Positions 38,269 to 45,890 of a DNA stretch of 64,000 bases are shown piece by piece. Source of the stretch: Pelomonas paludis (GTDB lineage: Bacteria; Pseudomonadota; Gammaproteobacteria; Burkholderiales; Burkholderiaceae_C); the NCBI RefSeq assembly GCF_039872745.1, contig NZ_JBDPZD010000001.1, positions 310,001-374,000 of the forward strand, given 5' to 3'. The position numbers and the translations under genes were made by a program. Position 1 is the stretch's first letter. Each line of letters starts with the position of its first letter. A model generated the notes under the pieces. That model was not told the origin of the DNA. It ran no database searches and saw only the letters and a list, made by a program, of their open reading frames with translations.

Positions 38269-40239
38269 ATGATCGAAGTTCGCCCTTTTATCGACACGCC
38301 GCCGGGCAATACGGCCGCGCGCTCGGGCACAAGTCGAATTCCGACGCCATCGTGGCTTGGCCTGAAGCAGCTTGTGCTGGCGTCTGCCACCCTGGCCAGC
38401 AGTGCTTTGGGGTTGCAACCCGCACACGCCGGGACCCCGATCGGCACCGGCACGGTAGTGCTGGATGACGGCGCCGGGCTAATACCCTTCGGTGGTTATG
38501 GCGCCGCAGATCCCGTGCGTGACATCATAAGTCTAACGATGACAGATTCGACCGGATTCTGGTGGGATACGAATAGAGCGCGGAATTCGACCGCCGCCAC
38601 TGTATGGCTGTTTGGCGGCCCCCTAGCGGCGCAAACCTTCACTGACCATACGCTGAACATTGCCTCAGCAGAACTATACGGAGGCGGGCTATTTTCCGAT
38701 AACGCATGGAATAGTTTCCAGAAAATCTCGAACCCCGGCCAAACAGTAAATTTCAACGTGAGCGGCCAAATCTCTGGAAAATTCACGATGCGGGGCGGTT
38801 ACGAGCAAAATCCTGCCGGCGGGACGCAAGGCACAACAAACTTCAACAACTATGGCAATTTCTATCAAGCACCAGAGGGTGAATTGCACCTGCAAAATGC
38901 AATGTTCAACAATAAGTCTGGTGCGACTTACAGCATATTTGGTGACACCGGCATCGACGTCTCTACCGCGTATGACGTTTACTCAGGCACTCCGACGCCT
39001 GCCCAGCAGATATTCAGCTTCAACAATGAGGCTGGCGCATTGCTCTACAAACGAGTGGGCTCTCCTGGCGTCAGCTACATAAGCCGTCTCAACAATCAGG
39101 GAGAAGTATGGGCTGAAAGCGGCACCCTCGAATTGGGTGGCGGGACTCATACCGAAGCCGCATTTCGCGGCCTCTTTGGCGGCACGGTTCTGCTTTCCGG
39201 AACACACACCATAGCCCTTGGCCCTAACGTCAATCAAACGATATTTTGGGGCGAGACCAAGCTCAGCGGAACTGCCACGCCTTCACGTGGCGGAAGCGGC
39301 ACGCTCAATATCACGGGCTATCTAGGGAACTTTGGCCACTTCACTGCAGATTCGGGCAGCCAGATCAATGTGCAGAGCGGCGGAGCTTTCACCAACTGGA
39401 TTCCCGGGACTTTTGAAACTGCTGCTGGTAGTCAGACCACCATTCAAGTCGGTGCTGACTTCTCCAATCCTGGCAGAGTCCTGCATGGTGGAAATATTCA
39501 TAACAACGGCACCATTCAAAACTTGGACACTGGAAGCTTCACGCTGCTGGCGGGAGCTTCAATCACATCTTCGGCTGATCCACTGGACCCGGGGAAAGTG
39601 CAAGGAAAAATCAACAACAGCGGGACGTTTGACATCCAAACAAATGCCAACATCGTCGCCAAGAGCTTCACTCAATACAGTGGCAAGCTCATCGTCAACG
39701 GGACATTGAACACATTTGGCGGGGACGTATCCCTTTACGGTGGTGAGCTCTGGGGTTCCGGCACCATCAATGCCACCCTTAACGTATTTGACAACAATGG
39801 GGTGGTGGATCCATCGGATCCAAAACTATTTCCTGGAAATAGCCCAGGCACGCTCACCATCAATGGCGACCTCAATCTTTTCGGCGGCCAACTGGTACTG
39901 GAAGTGGCAGAGAAAAACGGCGTATTAGCGCACGATGTGATCGCGGCAAATCATACGTTCCTGAACGGTGCCGTCCATTTCGTGCTGGGCGCTGGCGTCA
40001 CGACCGATAATGTCCGGGGTCTTGATTTTCTGGGCTGCCTTGACGCCAGCAGCTGCAGTTATGGAGATTTGTTTTCTGTGGTGATCGACGGCTACGCCAA
40101 TTCGACTATTGTTGCCGATGCAGACGGGCTACATATTATGGATATTGGTGTCGCCGTCGCCGTGCCCGAACCCAAGGCCTATGCCCTGTTGATGGCCGGT
40201 TTGGGCCTGCTGGCTTTCAGGCGCCGCAAGCGCGACTGA
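38269..40239 (+). CDS. PEP-CTERM sorting-domain protein
   Basis: 656-residue exported protein. A long N-terminus with a signal helix (about 33-55, LVLASATLASSALGLQPAHA), a large Gly/Asn/Thr/Ser-rich repetitive beta region (about 60-600) resembling extracellular beta-helix or matrix proteins (repeated NNxGTF/NNxG patterns), and a C-terminal PEP-CTERM signal: VPEPKAYALLMAGLGLLAF then RRRKRD. Processing by exosortase and export to the exopolysaccharide matrix are expected. ATG has AGGAG 7 nt upstream. Lower GC than neighbours. No exosortase is in the window. Confidence 0.92.
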   Translation: MIEVRPFIDTPPGNTAARSGTSRIPTPSWLGLKQLVLASATLASSALGLQPAHAGTPIGTGTVVLDDGAGLIPFGGYGAADPVRDIISLTMTDSTGFWWDTNRARNSTAATVWLFGGPLAAQTFTDHTLNIASAELYGGGLFSDNAWNSFQKISNPGQTVNFNVSGQISGKFTMRGGYEQNPAGGTQGTTNFNNYGNFYQAPEGELHLQNAMFNNKSGATYSIFGDTGIDVSTAYDVYSGTPTPAQQIFSFNNEAGALLYKRVGSPGVSYISRLNNQGEVWAESGTLELGGGTHTEAAFRGLFGGTVLLSGTHTIALGPNVNQTIFWGETKLSGTATPSRGGSGTLNITGYLGNFGHFTADSGSQINVQSGGAFTNWIPGTFETAAGSQTTIQVGADFSNPGRVLHGGNIHNNGTIQNLDTGSFTLLAGASITSSADPLDPGKVQGKINNSGTFDIQTNANIVAKSFTQYSGKLIVNGTLNTFGGDVSLYGGELWGSGTINATLNVFDNNGVVDPSDPKLFPGNSPGTLTINGDLNLFGGQLVLEVAEKNGVLAHDVIAANHTFLNGAVHFVLGAGVTTDNVRGLDFLGCLDASSCSYGDLFSVVIDGYANSTIVADADGLHIMDIGVAVAVPEPKAYALLMAGLGLLAFRRRKRD

Positions 40240-40375
40240 TACTTGCATGGGCCGTCAATACCCGCCTGTTTGTACACGGCTCGCTTGAATAACTCGGGTC
40301 TGGCCGGCCAGAGCCCTGCCGTTCAACGCGCTGGAGTCATCGGCCAGCTTCAATGGCGCAGCCGGGCGGGGAGGT

Positions 40376-43315
40376 TTAACCCTGCGGGCGCGTCTGCCGA
40401 AGGGCGGCCTCCAGCCGCTCCAGCGGTGCCTTGTGGTAGGGGTGAACACCCGGCTGGACGACGAACGCCGCTCGGGCCTCGGCCCCCCGATGCATGGCCG
40501 TGGCGCGGTCACCAAAGGACAAGGCGCACAGGCCCGACTGCGCGCGCAGCCAGGCCAGGTAGGGCGCATGGGCATAGCGCACGGGTGCCTCGGCCTGGAT
40601 CTCTTTCTCCAGCGATGCCCAACCGGCGCGCGCCGTCTGCGCGTCGGCGCACTGCAGTTGCGCGCGTAACACGGCACCGCTGCCCACCCCATCCCCGGCG
40701 TCCACGGTCACCGGCACGTCTGCGATCGCGGCGCGCGCGGCCGCAAACCGGCCTCGTTCGAACTGCAGCCTCGCGGCGGCGAAATGCAGCGCTGCCACGG
40801 CCTTGGGCATGGCCGCGCCGCTGGCTGCGGCCTCGAAGTGCGGCGCCTCGGCCAGCACCCGGCCGGCTTCGTCGAACCGGCCCGCCATGGTCAAGTTGGC
40901 CGCGCGCCCAACGAAGTCGTAAGCGCTGTAGAGATGGCGCTGCTGCCCCATGGCCGCACGGAGCTTCTGGCGTTCGAGCCACAGTGCGTCGGCTTCGTCG
41001 GGGCGGCCGGTTTCGTTCGCCAGAGTGGCCAGGTAGCCCAACGCCCTGAAGCGCGGCGCGGGCGCTTCGTTGGCCTGCAGCACCAGATCGCGTCCGGCGC
41101 CCAGCCAACGCTCGGCTTCGACCAGGTTGCCGTACTGGACTTCAATCTGGCCCCGGAAGAAGTCCATCTCGGCGCGCATCAGCGCCGGCACGGGCAGCGC
41201 AGCGTTGTCGATGGCGCTCTGACTTTTGCGCAGCTCGGCCACCGCCTGCGCGTAGGGCATGTGGGGATTGTTCCCCGGCAGCAGCCACCAGAGCTGGGCG
41301 CGCTCATACGCCGCACGCACGGCATCGGGCCCGCCACGGGCCTCCAGCGCCTGCAGCGCGGCCGCGAACTGGCGCTGCGCCTCGGTATCGCCGAAGTTGC
41401 GGCGGCCGCGCTCACGGGCCAGCGCCAGGCGCATGTCAATGGCCGCCAGCGAGGTAGGCCCCTCGCGGCGCGTGGCGATCTCGATGGCCTGGGCCAACTG
41501 TCGGTCGCCTTCGTCGCCAACGGCCTGCGAGATCTGCCACAGCGCACGCCCCGCGCGCAGCCAGGCCAGCGCGAGGGTCTCTTCGCGCACGCCAGCCAAG
41601 CCCGCTTCAAGTCGGTCCAGCGTCTTGGCGGCCTCAGCTGGCTTGCCGTCCGCCAGGTGCACGCGTGCCATCAAGGCGAGGGCATCGTTGAGCGCCGCAG
41701 GCTGTCCCTGGGCGAAGGCAACTGCCTGAGCGGCATGGGTGGCCGCCTGCGCCGACTTGCCGGCACGCAACAGGTCTTCGGCGAGCTGAGCCTCGGCCTC
41801 AGCCATGGCCGGGCCACCGGCGCCGCTGTCACGCAGGGCGCCGAGTCGGCGTTGCCGGTACTCAGCCGCATAGGCGTACGCCCCCATGCTGGAGTAAATG
41901 GCTCCGACGGTGCCCTGCAACTCGGCCTGCAACGCGGGCTGGCCGACGAAGCGGGTCTGGATGAGGCGCATGCCGTTGTCCACCGAACCCTGGACGACAC
42001 CGCGCGCTCCGCTGCCGTCGTGTGGCGTGCTGAGTGATGCCCGCAGCATGTCGCCGACGAAGGACTTCACCAGTTGCTCGCGCTCTGCGGCGGCGGCAGC
42101 CCGCTGCGATTGCCGCACGGCCAGGCCACCGCCGACCAGCAGCGAGAGCAGGATCAGCGATCCCGCGATCGCGGCGAGCCGGTGCCGGCGCAAGGCGATA
42201 CGCAGCCGGTAGGCCAGGCTGTCGGGACGGGCGGCGACGGCATCGCCTGCAAGGAAGCGCTCAATGTCGTGGGCCAGCGCATCGGCGCTGGCATAGCGGC
42301 GCTCGGGCTCAGCATGCAGGGCGCGGCCCAGGATGGCGTCGAGGTCGCCGCGCAGCGCGCGTGCCGTGTCTCGGTCGGTCACGCGGCGGCTGGCGGGCAC
42401 ACGCTCACCGGCCAAGATCGCGGCCTCCAGGGCGCCCGGCGTTTCGCGCTGCGGCTTGAAGGGCAGGCTGCCGGTCAACAGCTCATACAGCAGCACGCCC
42501 AGGCTGTAGACATCGCTTTGCACGGTGGCGGGCCGGCCGCCGATCTGCTCCGGCGACGCGTAAACCGGCGTCAGCGCGCGCCCTTGTTCGAGCGTCAGTC
42601 CGGGCTGAGCGGGCCCGATGTCGTCCAGCAATTTGGAAATGCCGAAGTCGAGCAGCCGCACGCTGCCACCGGTGGTCACGAGCACGTTGGCAGGCTTCAG
42701 GTCGCGGTGCACCACCATCCGACCGTGCGCATAGGCCACCGCACGCACCACCTGCACGAACAGGCGCAGTCGATCGTGCAGCGAAACCTGGTGCGCCGCG
42801 CACCAGGCGTCGATGGGCAGGCCGTCGACGAACTCCATCACCAGGTAAGGTCGGCCAAGTTGGTCGAAGCCGGCGTCGTAGAGCCGCGCGATGCTCGGGT
42901 GTTCGAGCAGTGCGCCAATGTCACGTTCGCGCGCCATGCGTCCGGCCAGACCTTCATCCCAGGCCAGCCGCGGCAGTTTGATCGCAACGGTGCGCTTGAA
43001 GCTGCCATCGGTCCGCTCGGCCAGCCACACGCTGCCCATGCCGCCCCTGCCAATCTCGCGCAGCAGGCGATAAGGGCCGATGGCATCACCGGCGCTGGCG
43101 ACGGCTTCGTGGCGTTGCAGCCGCGGCAGGCTCTGCAGGAACGGGTCAGCCTCTGCGCGGCCATCGAGCGCAAGCATCTTGCGCAACTGAGGGGCGAGGG
43201 ATTCGTGCTCTGGGTCGAGGGCGTCGAGCCACCCTTGGCGTTGCTCGACGGGCAGCGCCAGTGCTTGATCAAGCAGGCTGCTCAGGGTGGTGATTTCGGA
43301 CGGGCTCAGCGACAT
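40376..43315 (-). CDS. Transmembrane serine/threonine protein kinase with TPR-like C-terminus
   Basis: 979 residues. Residues 80-355 are a Hanks-type kinase: G-loop IGRGGMGSV (88-96), AIKL (Lys113), HRDLKPAN (203-210), DFG (223-225), APE-equivalent ASPEQIGG. A membrane helix follows (381-401), then about 570 residues of alanine-rich helices with TPR-like periodicity in the periplasm. Start at 43315 (MSLSPSEITT) is preferred over 43351. It is preceded by an ECF sigma gene on the same strand (gap 118 bp), the arrangement known for ECF43-type sigma factors that are activated by phosphorylation by such kinases (Vibrio EcfP-PknT). Confidence 0.9.
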   Translation of the reverse strand: MSLSPSEITTLSSLLDQALALPVEQRQGWLDALDPEHESLAPQLRKMLALDGRAEADPFLQSLPRLQRHEAVASAGDAIGPYRLLREIGRGGMGSVWLAERTDGSFKRTVAIKLPRLAWDEGLAGRMARERDIGALLEHPSIARLYDAGFDQLGRPYLVMEFVDGLPIDAWCAAHQVSLHDRLRLFVQVVRAVAYAHGRMVVHRDLKPANVLVTTGGSVRLLDFGISKLLDDIGPAQPGLTLEQGRALTPVYASPEQIGGRPATVQSDVYSLGVLLYELLTGSLPFKPQRETPGALEAAILAGERVPASRRVTDRDTARALRGDLDAILGRALHAEPERRYASADALAHDIERFLAGDAVAARPDSLAYRLRIALRRHRLAAIAGSLILLSLLVGGGLAVRQSQRAAAAAEREQLVKSFVGDMLRASLSTPHDGSGARGVVQGSVDNGMRLIQTRFVGQPALQAELQGTVGAIYSSMGAYAYAAEYRQRRLGALRDSGAGGPAMAEAEAQLAEDLLRAGKSAQAATHAAQAVAFAQGQPAALNDALALMARVHLADGKPAEAAKTLDRLEAGLAGVREETLALAWLRAGRALWQISQAVGDEGDRQLAQAIEIATRREGPTSLAAIDMRLALARERGRRNFGDTEAQRQFAAALQALEARGGPDAVRAAYERAQLWWLLPGNNPHMPYAQAVAELRKSQSAIDNAALPVPALMRAEMDFFRGQIEVQYGNLVEAERWLGAGRDLVLQANEAPAPRFRALGYLATLANETGRPDEADALWLERQKLRAAMGQQRHLYSAYDFVGRAANLTMAGRFDEAGRVLAEAPHFEAAASGAAMPKAVAALHFAAARLQFERGRFAAARAAIADVPVTVDAGDGVGSGAVLRAQLQCADAQTARAGWASLEKEIQAEAPVRYAHAPYLAWLRAQSGLCALSFGDRATAMHRGAEARAAFVVQPGVHPYHKAPLERLEAALRQTRPQG

Positions 43316-43433
43316 GGACAGGTAACGGCTTTCAAGCTGCCGGCGAAGCATGCGCCGTTCAGATCCGCGCCCAACGCGCCGCAGGCAGTGCCATCAAGGC
43401 ATGGGCCCGCACGATAGGTGCGCAGCGTGCCGA

Positions 43434-44021
43434 TCAGATTTCCATCAAAGCACTGAGCAACAGCCGGGCCTTTTCCCAGTCTCGTCGCACCGTACGTTCG
43501 GTCAGGTCCAAGGTTTCACCGATTTCGGTTTCGCTGTAACCACCGAAGTAGCGCATCTCCACCACCTTGGCGAGTCGTGGCTCGGCTTGGGCCAAGGCAT
43601 GTAGGGCCTCGTGCACGCGCAGCAAGTCATCTTCGGCGCTGGGCAAGCTATCGGGCCTGGAGGTGTCCAGGGTCAGCATCGTGAGGCCACCGCCTCTGCG
43701 CTGGGCCTGGCTTTCTCGAACGGCGTCAATGATGACGGATCTCATCACCTGAGAGGCATAGGCGAAGAAGGCGCGCCGCTCTTCGCTATACAAGCGTCCG
43801 CCTTTGATAAAGCGCAGGTAGGACTCGTGAACCAAGGCCGTCGTATTCATCACCGTACTGCGGCCGCCGTCGAACAAGCGCGAGTGCGCCAGCTTCCGAA
43901 GTTCGGGATAGGCCGCGCTGAACAGCGCCTCTTGGGCGCCCGGCTCGTTGGCATTGACCCGCTGGATGAGCTCCCCAAGTGCAGTTGGCGGCGCAGACGG
44001 GGTAGATAGCTCGGACATCAT
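43434..44021 (-). CDS. ECF-type RNA polymerase sigma factor (TIGR02999-like)
   Basis: 195 residues with sigma-2 (LRKLAHSRLFDGGRSTVMNTTALVHESYLRF; FFAYASQVMRSVIIDAVRE) and sigma-4 (LAKVVEMRYFGGYSETEIGETLDLTERTVRRDWEKAR) regions and no anti-sigma gene nearby. This sequence type always sits beside Hanks-type kinases, as here. Phosphorylation-dependent activity is inferred. It is the first gene of the sigma-kinase pair; a CCTCG/CGAGG hairpin followed by five T lies just upstream at 44049-44075. Confidence 0.9.
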   Translation of the reverse strand: MMSELSTPSAPPTALGELIQRVNANEPGAQEALFSAAYPELRKLAHSRLFDGGRSTVMNTTALVHESYLRFIKGGRLYSEERRAFFAYASQVMRSVIIDAVRESQAQRRGGGLTMLTLDTSRPDSLPSAEDDLLRVHEALHALAQAEPRLAKVVEMRYFGGYSETEIGETLDLTERTVRRDWEKARLLLSALMEI

Positions 44022-44130
44022 CCAAGGCTGCCAGCCGCCAATTTCGATGTCACTCCCTCGTGCGAGGGTGACTTTTTCCCAACATCGGTCAAGCGACGGC
44101 GCCGCATCAGCCGGTGCCAGTCCAGCAGTT

Positions 44131-44294
44131 CCAGCGCTGCATGTTCAGCTACGCGGGCCTGCCGGCCGCGCAGGCGGACCGGCTGAAGGATGAGTTCGGC
44201 GTCTACATCCTGCGCTCGGGCCGCATCTGCGTGGCCGGGCTCAACAGCCGCAATGGGAATGCGACGGCGGAGGCTTTTGCGGCGGTGATGGCCT
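44131..44294 (+). pseudogene. Duplicated 3' end of tyrB
   Basis: 164 bp matching tyrB 37675-37838 with about nine mismatches and no gaps; translation MFSYAGLPAAQADRLKDEF continues to AEAFAAVMA, then runs on because the stop TAG is replaced by TGT. There is no start or upstream part of the gene. Together with the true tyrB end it brackets the 6.3-kb segment with the PEP-CTERM, kinase and sigma genes in direct orientation. Confidence 0.9.
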
Positions 44295-44373
44295 GTGGGG
44301 CTGTTGCTGCTGCCGGCAGCGGTGCCCGGGGGGCTTTCGTCGCAGTGGCTTTTTGGCGAGGCCCATGCCGGGA

Positions 44374-44850
44374 GTCCCGCCCGGCGGCGGGGTAACTTTT
44401 CTCTGTCTTGCCAGAGAAAAGTCACCAAAAGAGAGGCGCTTCCTCCACTTCAGAGGCCGACTTGCGTTTGGCAGTTCGAAATGCGAGAGAGGCGAGCCGC
44501 TGCGCTCTCGCATCGGACTTGTCGCCAGCCCGATTGATCGCATCAGTGGGCCGTTCGACGCGCGGCTGAACGCCGGGCTCACCACCAACAGCCGCGTCGC
44601 TCGGGCGACGCCCCTTTGGGATATCTCTCAGGCGTCGGCGTGCAGCCGCGCCTTAAGCGGCCAAGAGGTCGAAGCCTTGACGCTCGTGACAGGCCGGACG
44701 CGAGAGCGCAGCGGCTCGCTTCGATGCAGTGCACGGCCCGAGCAACGCGAGCGGGCTTTTCAGCGGAATGCGGATTGCATTCAGCGCCTCTTCTTTGGTG
44801 ACTTTCTTCTGGCGCCGCAGAAGAAAGTTACCCGCCCGCCGGGGCGGGAC
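44374..44850. repeat. Nested inverted-repeat element of about 477 bp
   Basis: Left arm 44374-44439 and right arm 44784-44850 are inverted copies of about 66 bp (GTCCCGCC...GGTAACTTT...AGAGGCGC) with roughly 85% identity; each arm is itself a hairpin (CTTTTCTCTG/CAGAGAAAAG). A second inverted pair lies inside (about 44488-44513 and 44699-44724, core GAGCCGCTGCGCTCTCGC). Translations in both directions look like spurious proteins (...KVTKEE..., ...KVTKRE...), a style often seen at such repeats in Burkholderiales. No transposase; possibly a MITE-like or REP-like family. Confidence 0.75.
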
Positions 44851-44910
44851 CCGGCAGCAGCCGCGCCCCAAACCCACCCTCTCGCCTGAAGCGCCTGACG
44901 CGCCCGACGT

Positions 44911-45861
44911 TTACTTGGCGGCCGCCACAGCAGGCTTGAGCCAGCCGTTCACGTCCATCCAGTGCATGAAGACCGGGAACCAGCCGTTGGCCGTGTTGCC
45001 CGGGTAGCCCATGCCAAAGCCGTGGCCGCCGTTTTGGTAGAGGTGGAACTCGACCGGGCGGCCGGCCTCGAACCAGCTCTTGACCACGCCGAACTGACCC
45101 TTGAAGAGGAAGTCGTTGGTGGCGATGGCGGTGAACATTGCGGGTGCGTCCTTGGGCACCTCAACCGGACCCATGCCGCCGTAGATGGGGGCGATGAAGG
45201 CGAGCTTCATGGTCTTGGAGTTCAGCGTGCTGTGCATGGTCAGCCCGGCGCCGGCCGAGAAGCCCATCATGCCGATGCGTGAGGTGTCCACGCCCCACTC
45301 CTTGGCGCGCGAGACGATCAAGGCGTAGGCGGCTTCGGCGTCCTGCAGCTGGTTGTCCAGACTGAAGGCGGGCGGCCGCGCGGGCGGGGCGCTGGCGGGC
45401 GAGCCGGCGCCCACGGCGGCGAACATGTTGTTCATCGACGCGGTCAGGCCGGGGATGTTGTCAGGCGTGGGGATGAGGCGGTACTTGAGGACGAAGGCCG
45501 CCACACCGCGGTCGGCCAGGGCCTTGGCCACCTTCCAGCCTTCGTTGTTGATGGACAGCCAGCGAAAGCCACCGCCCGGTGCCACGAGCACGGCCGCGCC
45601 TGTGGCCTTGCCCGGCTCGGGCAGGAAGGGCGTGAGCGTGGCGGTGGTGACGTTGTGCACCATGGGCTCGCCCCACTGGCGGAACCAGCCTTCCTTGGCG
45701 GGCTGGTCTTTCACGCCGCCGGTGTTCAGCTTGATGGCGTTGGGCTCGGGGATGGCGTCGAGCGGGTAGATGGTGCCGTCTTGCGCAAAGGCAGGAGCGA
45801 TGGCGAACAGGCCGGCCACCGAGAGGGCAGCGCGGACAAAGGAGCGACGGAGTTGCAGCAT
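44911..45861 (-). CDS. Secreted alpha/beta hydrolase (acetyl-xylan esterase-like)
   Basis: 316 residues with a signal peptide (residues 1-26, AFA). Alpha/beta hydrolase fold: oxyanion region VLVAPGGGFRWL, nucleophile elbow MMGFSAGAGL (Ser), catalytic Asp in AIATNDFLF and His in NGGHGFGMG. Homologous to the BD-FAE/acetylxylan esterase group that deacetylates plant polysaccharides. It lies 29 bp after the GH3 gene and is probably co-transcribed, removing ester groups from the GH3 substrate. Confidence 0.87.
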   Translation of the reverse strand: MLQLRRSFVRAALSVAGLFAIAPAFAQDGTIYPLDAIPEPNAIKLNTGGVKDQPAKEGWFRQWGEPMVHNVTTATLTPFLPEPGKATGAAVLVAPGGGFRWLSINNEGWKVAKALADRGVAAFVLKYRLIPTPDNIPGLTASMNNMFAAVGAGSPASAPPARPPAFSLDNQLQDAEAAYALIVSRAKEWGVDTSRIGMMGFSAGAGLTMHSTLNSKTMKLAFIAPIYGGMGPVEVPKDAPAMFTAIATNDFLFKGQFGVVKSWFEAGRPVEFHLYQNGGHGFGMGYPGNTANGWFPVFMHWMDVNGWLKPAVAAAK

Positions 45862-45890
45862 GGCAAGGTCCTGGGGTTGAGGTGAAAGGA

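Noticed and set aside
37837..38427. 196-residue minus-strand frame downstream of tyrB as a possible transposase
   Set aside because: Only a vague VIPP segment recalls IS5-type transposases; no catalytic DDE pattern or length fits.
44049..44075. Hairpin plus T run upstream of the sigma gene as a terminator of a plus-strand gene
   Set aside because: There is no plus-strand gene ending before it, so its role is unclear; recorded only in the sigma gene entry.
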